Assembly: GCA_964423545.1 (NCBI GenBank)
Contig: CAYRFV010000067.1
Coordinates: 1 to 21,891 of the forward strand
Direction of reading: 5' to 3'
DNA: 21,891 nt
Source: JALOOE01 sp964423545
GTDB taxonomy: Bacteria > Chloroflexota > Anaerolineae > CG2-30-64-16
The notes beneath the pieces are model-generated. The model did not search any database, was not told where the DNA came from, and worked only from the letters and a program-made list of their open reading frames with translations. The position numbers and the translations under genes are program-made. The first letter of the stretch is position 1, and the number at the start of each line of letters is the position of its first letter. Positions 14,840 to 21,891 of the stretch are shown piece after piece.

Positions 14840-15469
14840 ATGCCCGACTCACTTGACCAGATCGCCGCCGAAGTGCGTAGCTGCCTGCGGTGCCCGCTGG
14901 GCAAAGGACGCACACACGCCGTGCCCGGCGAGGGACCGGCCAACCCCCGGATCCTGCTCATCGGAGAGGGGCCGGGCTACCATGAAGATGTGCAGGGCCG
15001 CCCGTTCGTCGGCGCCTCCGGACAGTACCTGGAGGAGCTGCTGGCAGGCATCCGCTTGCGCCGCAAGGATGTCTTCATTACCAATGTGATCAAGTGCCGC
15101 CCGCCCGGCAACCGCGACCCGGAGCCGGTTGAGCTGGCTGCGTGTCGCGACTATCTCGACAGGCAGATCGCGCTCATGCACCCCGATGTCATCGTCACTT
15201 TGGGCCGCTTTTCGATGCAGCGCTATTTTCCTGGACAGTCGATCACGCGCATCCACGGCCAACCCCGACGCGTCGGCGACACGTTCTACCTGCCCCTGTT
15301 CCACCCGGCCGCCGTTCTGCGCAATCCGGATTGGCGCACGCAAATGGCAGCTGATTTCGCTCGCATCCCACAATTGCTGGCGGAGCTCGACGCCGAAAGA
15401 GCACCCAAGCCGCCCGAACCGGTGCAGGAAGACGACGAGGAAGGCTACACCCAGCTCAGCTTGTTTTGA
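14840..15469 (+). CDS. Family-4 (iron-sulfur) uracil-DNA glycosylase
   Basis: This enzyme removes uracil from DNA as the first step of base excision repair. The 209 residues show the family-4 pattern. Cluster cysteines C15, C18, C86 and C102 follow the CX2C...CX15C arrangement. Motif GEGPGYHEDVQGRPFVGASG holds the uracil pocket, NVIKCRPPGNRDPEP follows, and LFHPAAVLRN closes the active site. Most relatives have GEAPG in the first motif. The ATG at 14840 is chosen because GGAG stands seven bases upstream and the family starts there; the open frame upstream overlaps rimI. The acidic C-terminal tail ends in QLSLF (205-209), the consensus pentapeptide for binding the DNA polymerase beta clamp. 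Ninety-two bases with no recognised element separate it from rimI. Confidence 0.94.
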   Translation: MPDSLDQIAAEVRSCLRCPLGKGRTHAVPGEGPANPRILLIGEGPGYHEDVQGRPFVGASGQYLEELLAGIRLRRKDVFITNVIKCRPPGNRDPEPVELAACRDYLDRQIALMHPDVIVTLGRFSMQRYFPGQSITRIHGQPRRVGDTFYLPLFHPAAVLRNPDWRTQMAADFARIPQLLAELDAERAPKPPEPVQEDDEEGYTQLSLF

Positions 15470-15493
15470 TGCAGAGAGTTGGAGGGCGGCTGC

Positions 15494-15517
15494 GGAGAAC
15501 CCGCACCATCGTTCTCC
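15494..15517 (+). other. 7-bp inverted repeat in the leader of the RNase J gene
   Basis: GGAGAAC (15494-15500) and GTTCTCC (15511-15517) are exact complements around 10 bases. A direct repeat CCTTCGGCTC follows at 15517-15526 and 15538-15547. The stem has no T-run. It lies in the gap between the UDG and RNase J genes and could be a processing or control element. Confidence 0.35.
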
Positions 15518-15550
15518 CTTCGGCTCTGAACTTCCGTCCTTCGGCTCATC

Positions 15551-15557
15551 AAGGAGG
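15551..15557 (+). promoter_or_regulatory. Ribosome binding site that sets a TTG start for RNase J
   Basis: AAGGAGG is a near-perfect Shine-Dalgarno ending four bases before TTG at 15562. The residues after this TTG match the normal RNase J N-terminus. An ATG at 15466 in the same frame has no such site and would add 32 unrelated residues. Confidence 0.75.
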
Positions 15558-15561
15558 TATT

Positions 15562-17208
15562 TTGGCAGATCTACCGCTTCGCGTGATCCCTCTCGGCGGC
15601 GTCGGCGAGATCGGGAAGAATCTCATGGTGCTCGAGTACGACCAGGACATCCTGGTGATCGATGCCGGCCTGATGTTTCCGGAGGGGGACATGCCCGGCA
15701 TCGACCTGGTATACCCAGACATCACATACCTGACCGGTCGAGCCGACCGTGTGCAGGGTATTGTGCTGACCCACGGCCACGAAGACCACATCGGCGCGCT
15801 CTCGTACCTGCTCAAGTATCTCGATGTCCCCGTCTATGCCACGCCTTTGACGCGCGGCCTGGCCGAGGTGCGGCTGAAGGAGGCCGGCGTGTTGGCCGAC
15901 GCCGAGCTGCACACGATCACGCCGGATGATATATTGGAGCTGGGCTGCTTCACGGTCGAGTTCTTCCACGTATGTCACAGCATTCCCGATGCGGTGGGGG
16001 TGGCGGTTACGACTCCGGTGGGCCTGGTGGTGCATGCGTCCGACTACAAATTCGACCAATACCCGGTGGATGGCAAGCTGACCGATGTGGCCAAGCTGCG
16101 CACGCTGGGCGATCGCGGCGTGCTGCTGCTGCTGTCCGATTCCACCAACGCCGACACCGAAGGATTCACGCCATCGGAACAGCGTGTGACCGAGGCGCTG
16201 GATGGAATCATGGGCGACGCACCCGGTCGCCTCATCGTGGCGACCTTTGCGTCGAACATCTCGCGCATCCAGCAGGTCATCCAGGTGGCGCGACGCTATG
16301 GCCGGCGCGTGGGGGTGGTCGGCCGCAGTATGGTCAACAACGTGCGCATGTCGATCAATCTGGGCTACCTCGACGTCTCCCCCGATGATTTACTGACCAC
16401 GGCGGAGATGAACAACCTGCCGCGCCATCAGGTCGTCATTGTCTGCACGGGCAGCCAGGGCGAGCCAACCGCCGTGCTGGCGCGGCTTGCCGGGGAAGAG
16501 CATCCACAACTGCAGATCATCCCCGGTGACACCGTCGTTCTCTCTGCGACACCGATTCCCGGCAACGAGGAGATGGTCAACAAGATCATCGACGATCTGT
16601 TCCGGCTGGGCGCCAACGTCATCTACTCCGACCTGTCGGACGTTCACGTGTCAGGCCACGGCAGCCGGGAGGACCACAAGATGATGCTCTCCCTGGTGCG
16701 GCCGCGTTTCTTCGTGCCGATGCACGGCGAATACCGCCATCTGATCCTGCACGCACGCACGGCCCAGGCGATGGGCATTTCCCCCTCCAACATTGCGATT
16801 GTGGAGAGCGGGCAGGTGATTGAGGTGGAACCGCATGCGCTGCGCGTGGGCGAACGCGTGAGCGAGGGTCACGTGCTGGTGGATGGCCTGAGCGTCGGGG
16901 ACATCGGCTCGGCTGTGCTGCGCGATCGCCAACACCTGGCGCGCGACGGCTTCCTGGTCGCAATCGTGGCCCGAAACCCGGCGACCGGCGAAGTCGTGAC
17001 CGATCCCGAGATCCTCACCCGCGGTTTCGTCTACGTCGCAGAGGCGGACGATCTGATCGAAGGCGCCAAAGATCGCATGTGGGAGGTGCTCAAGGTGCCG
17101 GCAACCGGCTCGTCCATCCGCAACAAGATCAAAGACGCGTTGAGCCAATACTGCTACACTCGCACCGGCCGTCGCCCGCTCATCTTGCCGCTGGTGCTGG
17201 ACGTGTAG
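15562..17208 (+). CDS. rnj: Ribonuclease J
   Basis: RNase J is a metallo-beta-lactamase/beta-CASP ribonuclease with endo- and 5'-3' exonuclease activity, central to mRNA decay and rRNA maturation where RNase E is absent. From the TTG start it has 548 residues, close to the usual 550-560. It begins LPLRVIPLGGVGEIGKN and carries the zinc motif HGHEDHIG (H71, H73, D75, H76). It also has HSIPDAVG, SDYKFD and LLLSDSTNA, the beta-CASP region (ATFASNISRIQQ, VGRSMVNN, CTGSQGEP), DVHVSGHGS and MHGEYRH. The C-terminal domain ends TGRRPLILPLVLDV. Ninety-two bases separate it from the UDG gene, and no clear promoter is seen there, so it may be read through. A ftsK promoter overlaps its stop region. Confidence 0.96.
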   Translation: MADLPLRVIPLGGVGEIGKNLMVLEYDQDILVIDAGLMFPEGDMPGIDLVYPDITYLTGRADRVQGIVLTHGHEDHIGALSYLLKYLDVPVYATPLTRGLAEVRLKEAGVLADAELHTITPDDILELGCFTVEFFHVCHSIPDAVGVAVTTPVGLVVHASDYKFDQYPVDGKLTDVAKLRTLGDRGVLLLLSDSTNADTEGFTPSEQRVTEALDGIMGDAPGRLIVATFASNISRIQQVIQVARRYGRRVGVVGRSMVNNVRMSINLGYLDVSPDDLLTTAEMNNLPRHQVVIVCTGSQGEPTAVLARLAGEEHPQLQIIPGDTVVLSATPIPGNEEMVNKIIDDLFRLGANVIYSDLSDVHVSGHGSREDHKMMLSLVRPRFFVPMHGEYRHLILHARTAQAMGISPSNIAIVESGQVIEVEPHALRVGERVSEGHVLVDGLSVGDIGSAVLRDRQHLARDGFLVAIVARNPATGEVVTDPEILTRGFVYVAEADDLIEGAKDRMWEVLKVPATGSSIRNKIKDALSQYCYTRTGRRPLILPLVLDV

Positions 17209-17214
17209 TAGGTG

Positions 17215-17220
17215 TATAAT
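17215..17220 (+). promoter_or_regulatory. Predicted -10 element of ftsK
   Basis: A perfect TATAAT stands six bases after the RNase J stop. The best -35 at a fitting distance is only TGGTGC (17192-17197) inside the preceding gene, so only the -10 is strong. The start would be near 17227, about 35 bases before the preferred ftsK start. Confidence 0.45.
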
Positions 17221-17262
17221 GGGCGCAACTAGAACATTTGCGCGGTTATGCGGAGCGGAACC

Positions 17263-19656
17263 ATGGCAAAGCGTGCGCCAACAAGGAGTAAGTCGCGCTC
17301 CAAGCCCGGACTAGACCTGGGACACCTCCTGCGCGCGGAGTTGATCGGCACGCTGCTGGTCGTAGGCGCTTTCCTCCTGCTCCTCAGCATGCTATCGGCC
17401 AACCAGGGAACCCTCACGGGCGCCATCATCAACGCCATGCGCACGCTCTTCGGGGTCGGCAGGTGGTTGGTCCCACTGCTGATCGGCGCGTTCGGCGTCT
17501 GGCTGGCGCTTCGCGAAGTGTCCGATCAGCAGATCCTGACCCCGCGCCGCTTGATCGCGGCCACCGTTCTGTTCGTAATCTTCGAAGCTGCGGTCGAGCT
17601 GGCTGTCGGCGGCGACGATCCGCTGGCGGGTGAGGGAGGCGGCGCGCTCGGCTACATGGTCAGCCAGGGGCTGGTGCTGGTCTTGGGCGTACCGGTGACC
17701 GTTGTCGTCTTGATCCTCGCGACCGTGGCGGCAGTGCTGGCATTCGCCGGAGTCACGCTGCACCAGGTCATGGAGGGCCTGCGCACCGGCTGGCGGCGAC
17801 TGCGCGGCACTGCGCCCGGGCCTGAAGGGCTACAGCCGAACCCACCCTTGCCGCTGGGGGAAGCCTCATCGCCGCTGCAGCGCTGGTGGCGCAGCCTGAA
17901 GGAACACCTGACGCTGCGCCCGGCCAGGCGCTCCCCAGAGGTTCCTCCCCTCGTTTCGACGACCGATGCCCAGCAGACCGCCAAGTCCAGCCGCAGCGTC
18001 GCCGCACCGACCGGACCGCCGCTCGCTCCCACGCCACCGGCTTCGCGCGTCATTGGCGGCAGCAGCGCGCAGATCTGGCGGCTGCCTGTCATCAGCGAAA
18101 TCCTGGACGACGGCACCGATGAGGAGATCCAGAGCGAAGACCTGCGCAAGCGCGCCGAGATCATCGAAAACACGCTGGCGAGCTTCGGCGTACCGGCTCA
18201 GGTGGTGGAGGCCAACCAGGGGCCGGCGGTGACGCAATTCGGGTTGCGGCCAGGCGTCGTGATTCGTCGGGATCGCAAGGGCCAGGAGACCCGCATCAAG
18301 GTGCGTGTCTCGCAGATTCAGACCCTCGCGAATGACTTGGCGTTGGCGCTCGCCGCCTCGCCGCTGCGCATCGAGGCGCCCGTGCCGGGTCGCGACATCG
18401 TCGGGGTTGAGGTGCCCAACGTCCAGATCTCGATGGTTTCCTTGCGTGGGGTGATGGACTCGGAGGAGTTCAAAGCCAGTCGCGGCGCGCTTACTTTCGG
18501 CCTGGGCCGTGATGTGTCCGGCCAGGCAGCCGTCGCCGATCTCACCCGCATGCCGCATCTGCTCATTGCAGGCGCGACGGGCTCCGGCAAGTCGGTCTGC
18601 ATCAACGCTATCATCACCGCCTTGCTCCTCACCCACACGCCTGACACACTGCGCTTCCTGATGGTCGACCCCAAGCGCGTGGAGCTGACGGTGTACAACG
18701 GCGTTCCACACCTGATTGCGCCGGTGGTGGTGGATATCGAACGCGCCGTGCCGGTGCTGCAGTGGGCCACACGCGAGATGGAGCGGCGGTACAAGCTCCT
18801 GGCGAAGGCTTCTGCGCGCAACATTGAGGCGTACAATGACAAGCTGGCCGCGCGCGGCGAGCCGGTGTTGCCCTATATCGTGATCTTGATCGACGAGCTG
18901 GCCGACCTGATGCTCTCGGCGCCCGAGGAAGTGGAGCGCTATATCTGCCGCATCGCCCAAATGGCGCGTGCCGTGGGTATACACCTGGTGATCGCCACGC
19001 AGCGTCCCAGCGTCGATGTGGTGACCGGCCTGATCAAGGCGAACTTCCCGGCGCGCATCGCATTCGCCGTCACATCCCAGGTGGACAGCCGCGTCATCCT
19101 TGACACGCCCGGCGCCGAGCAGTTGCTCGGCCGTGGCGACATGCTCTACATGGCGCCGGATGCCAGCAAACTGCAGCGCCTGCAGGGGTGCTGGGTATCT
19201 GACCGCGAAGCCTCGCGCCTGGTGAGCTACTGGAAGGGCGCGCGCACCCTTGGCCCGGAGATGGAGCCACTGGACGCGGCGATGCTGGGCGCCGGAGCCG
19301 GGGATGAGGCGGTTCGTGGCGGCTTGCCGGAAGGCATGCAGGCGCCGGTCGGCGAGATGTTGGAGCCGCCGTGGGTGCCCGGGCAGGAGACGCTCCAGCA
19401 GCCGCTCTGGGACGAAATGGCGGCCGCCGAGGCGGCCGCCGCCGGGAAAGACGAGATGTATGCACAGGCAGTCGAGGAGGTGCGAAAATCGGGGCGCGCC
19501 AGCGTCTCTCTCCTACAGCGCCGGCTGCGCATCGGCTACTCGCGAGCGGCGCGGCTCATCGATGAGCTGGAAGCCAACGGAATCATCGGGCCGGACCTGG
19601 GTGGCAGCCGCGGAAGGGAGGTGTTGCCGGAGGGCGAGCAAGGAATGCAAGGATAG
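17263..19656 (+). CDS. ftsK: DNA translocase FtsK/SpoIIIE
   Basis: FtsK pumps DNA at the division septum and helps resolve chromosome dimers. The N-terminal region has about four membrane helices (roughly 24-48, 65-83, 96-112 and 135-165). A Pro/Ser-rich linker (about 185-260) leads to the motor: the alpha domain (EIIENTLASFGV, about 295-390), then Walker A GATGSGKS (437-444), VDPKRVELTVYNGVPHL, and Walker B VILIDELADLM (D544, E545) followed by IATQRPSVDVVTG. The C-terminal gamma winged helix (ASVSLLQRRLRIGYSRAARLIDELE) reads DNA orientation. I prefer the ATG at 17263 because GGAG lies seven bases upstream; an ATG at 17248 would add five residues. At 797 residues it is of SpoIIIE length. Confidence 0.95.
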   Translation: MAKRAPTRSKSRSKPGLDLGHLLRAELIGTLLVVGAFLLLLSMLSANQGTLTGAIINAMRTLFGVGRWLVPLLIGAFGVWLALREVSDQQILTPRRLIAATVLFVIFEAAVELAVGGDDPLAGEGGGALGYMVSQGLVLVLGVPVTVVVLILATVAAVLAFAGVTLHQVMEGLRTGWRRLRGTAPGPEGLQPNPPLPLGEASSPLQRWWRSLKEHLTLRPARRSPEVPPLVSTTDAQQTAKSSRSVAAPTGPPLAPTPPASRVIGGSSAQIWRLPVISEILDDGTDEEIQSEDLRKRAEIIENTLASFGVPAQVVEANQGPAVTQFGLRPGVVIRRDRKGQETRIKVRVSQIQTLANDLALALAASPLRIEAPVPGRDIVGVEVPNVQISMVSLRGVMDSEEFKASRGALTFGLGRDVSGQAAVADLTRMPHLLIAGATGSGKSVCINAIITALLLTHTPDTLRFLMVDPKRVELTVYNGVPHLIAPVVVDIERAVPVLQWATREMERRYKLLAKASARNIEAYNDKLAARGEPVLPYIVILIDELADLMLSAPEEVERYICRIAQMARAVGIHLVIATQRPSVDVVTGLIKANFPARIAFAVTSQVDSRVILDTPGAEQLLGRGDMLYMAPDASKLQRLQGCWVSDREASRLVSYWKGARTLGPEMEPLDAAMLGAGAGDEAVRGGLPEGMQAPVGEMLEPPWVPGQETLQQPLWDEMAAAEAAAAGKDEMYAQAVEEVRKSGRASVSLLQRRLRIGYSRAARLIDELEANGIIGPDLGGSRGREVLPEGEQGMQG

Positions 19657-19706
19657 CTTTCGTTGCACGATATACTTCGTTGTGATCTGCACGCATTGGA
19701 GGCCTC

Positions 19707-20693
19707 ATGTGCCACTCATTGGACCCGAACGATGTGCGCATATTCAGTGGTCGATCGCATCCGGCGCTAGCAGCCAGCATCGCCGAATACCTCTCCGTGC
19801 CGCTGGAGCAAACGCTCTTCCGCTGTTTCTCCAACGATAATCTGTACATCCAGCTAGGCGCCAGCGTACGCGGCCGCGCCGTCTTCATCATCCAATCGCT
19901 GGTGCCGCCGGTCAGCGAGCATCTGCTCGAGCTGTTTATGATGCTGGACGCGGCAAGGGGCGCCGCAGCGCGCGAAGTTCATGCCATCATCCCCTACTTT
20001 TCGTACGCGCGCTCAGACAAGAAAGATGCGCCGCGCATCCCCATCACCGCCCGCCTGGTGGCCGATCTGCTGCAAACGGCCGGCGCGACACACGTCATGA
20101 CGATGACGCTGCACTCACCGCAGGTGCACGGCTTTTTCGGCGTGCCCTGCGATCCGCTCACGGCCCGGGCGCTGATTGCGACACACCTGCGACAGTATGA
20201 CTTCAGTGCGGCCGACACGATGGTCGTGGCGCCCGACTTCGGCCGGGCCGGCTCGGCCGTGCGATTGGCGAGGATGCTCGGACTGCCCGTCGCTTCCGCC
20301 GACAAGACGCGCCTCTCCGACACCGAAGTAGAGATTACCGACTCGATCGATCGCCAGGTGCAAGGCTTCCGGCGCATCATCACCTATGATGACGAGATCG
20401 CGACCGGCGGCTCCACGTTCGCGCTTTCCCAACGGCTGATTGCCTGCGGCGTGGAGGAGATCACCGTGGTGTGTACGCATGGCCTGTTTACGGGCAACGC
20501 CATGGATCGACTGGCGCAAATTCCCCAGATCCGTGAGATCGTCACGACGGATACGGCGCCGCTTGCGCCGGAGAAACGCCTGCCCAAGGTGACCGTCCTG
20601 TCGGTGGCTTCGACCTTCGGTGAAGCGATCTGGTGCAATTCCTCGCACCAGTCCATCGGGAATCTGTTTGCATTCGGCGAAGCTCCCTGCTAG
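19707..20693 (+). CDS. prs: Ribose-phosphate pyrophosphokinase, divergent
   Basis: PRPP synthetase transfers pyrophosphate from ATP to ribose 5-phosphate, supplying purine, pyrimidine, His, Trp and NAD synthesis. The 328 residues follow the family order: FSGRSHPALAASIAEYL, FSNDNLYIQLGASVRG, IIPYFSYARSDKKDAPRIPI, TLHSPQVHGFFGVPCD (H136, Q139), VVAPDFGRAGSA, and the PRPP loop YDDEIATGGST (D228-T237). Several signatures differ from the common form: SYARSDKK for GYARQDRK, HSPQ for HADQ, and DDEIATGGS for DDMIDTGGT. It therefore belongs to a side branch, and a different sugar-phosphate substrate or regulation is possible. GGAGG lies four bases before the ATG. It follows ftsK by 50 bases without a convincing promoter. 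Confidence 0.82.
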   Translation: MCHSLDPNDVRIFSGRSHPALAASIAEYLSVPLEQTLFRCFSNDNLYIQLGASVRGRAVFIIQSLVPPVSEHLLELFMMLDAARGAAAREVHAIIPYFSYARSDKKDAPRIPITARLVADLLQTAGATHVMTMTLHSPQVHGFFGVPCDPLTARALIATHLRQYDFSAADTMVVAPDFGRAGSAVRLARMLGLPVASADKTRLSDTEVEITDSIDRQVQGFRRIITYDDEIATGGSTFALSQRLIACGVEEITVVCTHGLFTGNAMDRLAQIPQIREIVTTDTAPLAPEKRLPKVTVLSVASTFGEAIWCNSSHQSIGNLFAFGEAPC

Positions 20694-20728
20694 GCGGTCC
20701 GCCATCTCGCGTCGAAAGGCCATAGGAC

Positions 20729-21891
20729 ATGCGCTTGCGACGAGTTCTCCTGTCCATCATTCTTGCGCTCTACGGGCTGCTGGGGATGCTGTATGCCGTC
20801 CGCACGCCGGCCTGGCAGGCGCCCGATGAGCCGGCGCACTACAACTACGTCCGCTTCATCGCCGAGACCGGCGAGTTTCCGGTGTTGCAGATGGGCGACT
20901 ATCCTCACGGCTATCTAGAGGAAATCAAGAGCCGCAGATTCCCGCCCGATCTGAGCATCGAACCTATCCGCTATGAGTTTCATCAGCCGCCCGCCTACTA
21001 CGTGCTGCTGGCGCCGATCTATGCCGCAACGCGCGGCGCGCTGCTGCCGTTGCGACTGGCGTCCGTGCTGCTTGGGCTGGGGGTTGTGCTGCTGGCGTAC
21101 GCGGTCGCCTGGCGCATCTACCCGGCGCGCGCGGCGCCGGCATTGGGCGCGGCGGCATTCGTCGCCTTCCTGCCGCAGCACCTGGCGACGGTCTCACAGG
21201 TGGGCAACGATGTGTTGGCCGAATTGCTCTTTGCATCGGTGCTGTATCTGCTGGTCGGGTGGGTGATGGAGGGGGCGGCTACCGCTCAGGAGGCCGAGCG
21301 TGGGGGACCGGGAACCAGGGAAGGACCCTGGCGTGCACTCACCGCCGGCCTACTGCTGGGCCTGATTCTGATCACGAAGACAACGGCGTACATCGCCGTG
21401 CCGCTGGCGGGAGGCGTGCTGGCCTGGCGTTGGTGGCGCGGGCGGGCCGATGCGCGGCGCATGGCGGTCGAGGCGCTGCTGGTGGTCGCACCGGCGCTGC
21501 TGCTCGCGCTGCCCTGGTATCTCCGCGATGTCGCCGTCTACGGCTGGCCCGACTTCCTGGGTCTGGCCCGTCACGATCAGATCGTGGTGGGCCAGGTGCG
21601 CGCCAGTGAGTTCCTTGCCCAGGTGGGCTGGAATGCCTATCTGCGGCGCGCGATCGAATTCACCTTCAAGAGCTTCTGGGGGGTCTTCGGCTGGTTGGGC
21701 GTCTTCATGGACAGCCGGGCCTATTTCCTGGTAGCGGTCTTAAGCCTGGTCGCCGGAGGCGGTCTGGCGCTGCGAACCATAGGAGTCAGATTGCAAATCG
21801 GTGAGGAGGTGAGCGAACACTCCGAAAGCCGCCGTCGCAGGCCCGCCATCGCCCTGCTCATCATCTCCGTTGGGCTGACTTTCCTGACCTA
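20729..21891 (+). CDS. Polytopic GT39/DUF2142-like membrane protein, 3' end cut off
   Basis: The frame opens at ATG 20729 and is still open at the window end, giving 387 residues. A membrane helix (about 6-24) is followed by an exposed loop with APDEPAHYNYV, where D33-E34 correspond to the acidic pair found in lipid-linked sugar transferases of the GT-C fold and in DUF2142 proteins. Further signs are YEFHQPPAYY, FLPQHLATVSQVGNDVLAE, and at least six more hydrophobic stretches. The likely role is transfer of a sugar from a polyprenyl carrier at the outer face of the membrane, possibly in cell-envelope building, but neither donor nor acceptor can be named. The ribosome binding site is poor (GAAAGG about 11 bases upstream). 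It follows prs by 35 bases. Confidence 0.72.
   Translation, partial: MRLRRVLLSIILALYGLLGMLYAVRTPAWQAPDEPAHYNYVRFIAETGEFPVLQMGDYPHGYLEEIKSRRFPPDLSIEPIRYEFHQPPAYYVLLAPIYAATRGALLPLRLASVLLGLGVVLLAYAVAWRIYPARAAPALGAAAFVAFLPQHLATVSQVGNDVLAELLFASVLYLLVGWVMEGAATAQEAERGGPGTREGPWRALTAGLLLGLILITKTTAYIAVPLAGGVLAWRWWRGRADARRMAVEALLVVAPALLLALPWYLRDVAVYGWPDFLGLARHDQIVVGQVRASEFLAQVGWNAYLRRAIEFTFKSFWGVFGWLGVFMDSRAYFLVAVLSLVAGGGLALRTIGVRLQIGEEVSEHSESRRRRPAIALLIISVGLTFLT

Noticed and set aside
17866..18984. Minus-strand open frame of 372 codons
   Set aside because: It is antisense to the FtsK motor region; no family match is visible.
19663..19676. TTGCAC and TATACT as a prs promoter
   Set aside because: The two hexamers are only two bases apart, and neither has a partner at 15-19 bases.
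1..21891. CRISPR arrays, tRNA genes, transposases, attachment sites
   Set aside because: I looked for regular repeats, cloverleaf patterns and transposase motifs and found none.

Overview
The window is GC-rich, densely packed bacterial chromosome. It has no rRNA or tRNA genes, CRISPR array or insertion sequence that I can see. Gene content suggests a member of the Chloroflexota (Anaerolineae/Caldilineae-like): a TIGR03987-type small membrane protein, a multi-CNB/bPH membrane protein behind uvrC, a family-4 uracil-DNA glycosylase next to RNase J, and a divergent PRPP synthetase. This lineage call rests on remembered family distribution, not a search.

Left part (1-4130, minus strand) is a small sugar-utilisation cluster. 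It reads TetR regulator, then a decayed fragment of a GH78 alpha-L-rhamnosidase, an intact GH78 enzyme and the start of an MFS transporter that runs off the window. A perfect 9-3-9 inverted repeat lies across the predicted tetR promoter and looks like its operator. A 13-bp perfect hairpin separates the GH78 and MFS genes.

Middle part (4190-11043, plus strand) holds a six-helix membrane protein of unknown function with its own TATAAT promoter, then a TIGR03987/HsmA-like membrane protein tightly coupled to a SEC-C zinc-motif protein. Next comes uvrC, with a promoter placed so that the mRNA would be leaderless. Two bases after uvrC begins a large protein with three cyclic-nucleotide-binding-like domains and two copies of a (2 TM + bacterial PH) module.

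From 11130 to 12851 (minus strand) a metallophosphoesterase gene precedes a DUF4349 lipoprotein-like gene. They converge on the previous operon at a 10-bp perfect hairpin.

Right part (12954-21891, plus strand) is housekeeping. tsaE-tsaB-rimI form a compact operon, with tsaE probably leaderless or nearly so. They are followed by a family-4 uracil-DNA glycosylase ending in a beta-clamp-binding pentapeptide, RNase J from a TTG start with a strong Shine-Dalgarno, FtsK/SpoIIIE DNA translocase, a divergent ribose-phosphate pyrophosphokinase, and a 3'-truncated polytopic GT39/DUF2142-like protein. The themes are genome maintenance (UvrC, UDG, FtsK), RNA and tRNA metabolism (RNase J, TsaE/TsaB, RimI) and nucleotide supply (PRPP).

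I found no clearly new defence or mobile system. The most unusual items are the triple-CNB/double-bPH protein coupled to uvrC, the clamp-binding tail on the UDG, the predicted leaderless promoters, and the rhamnosidase remnant with its TetR operator.
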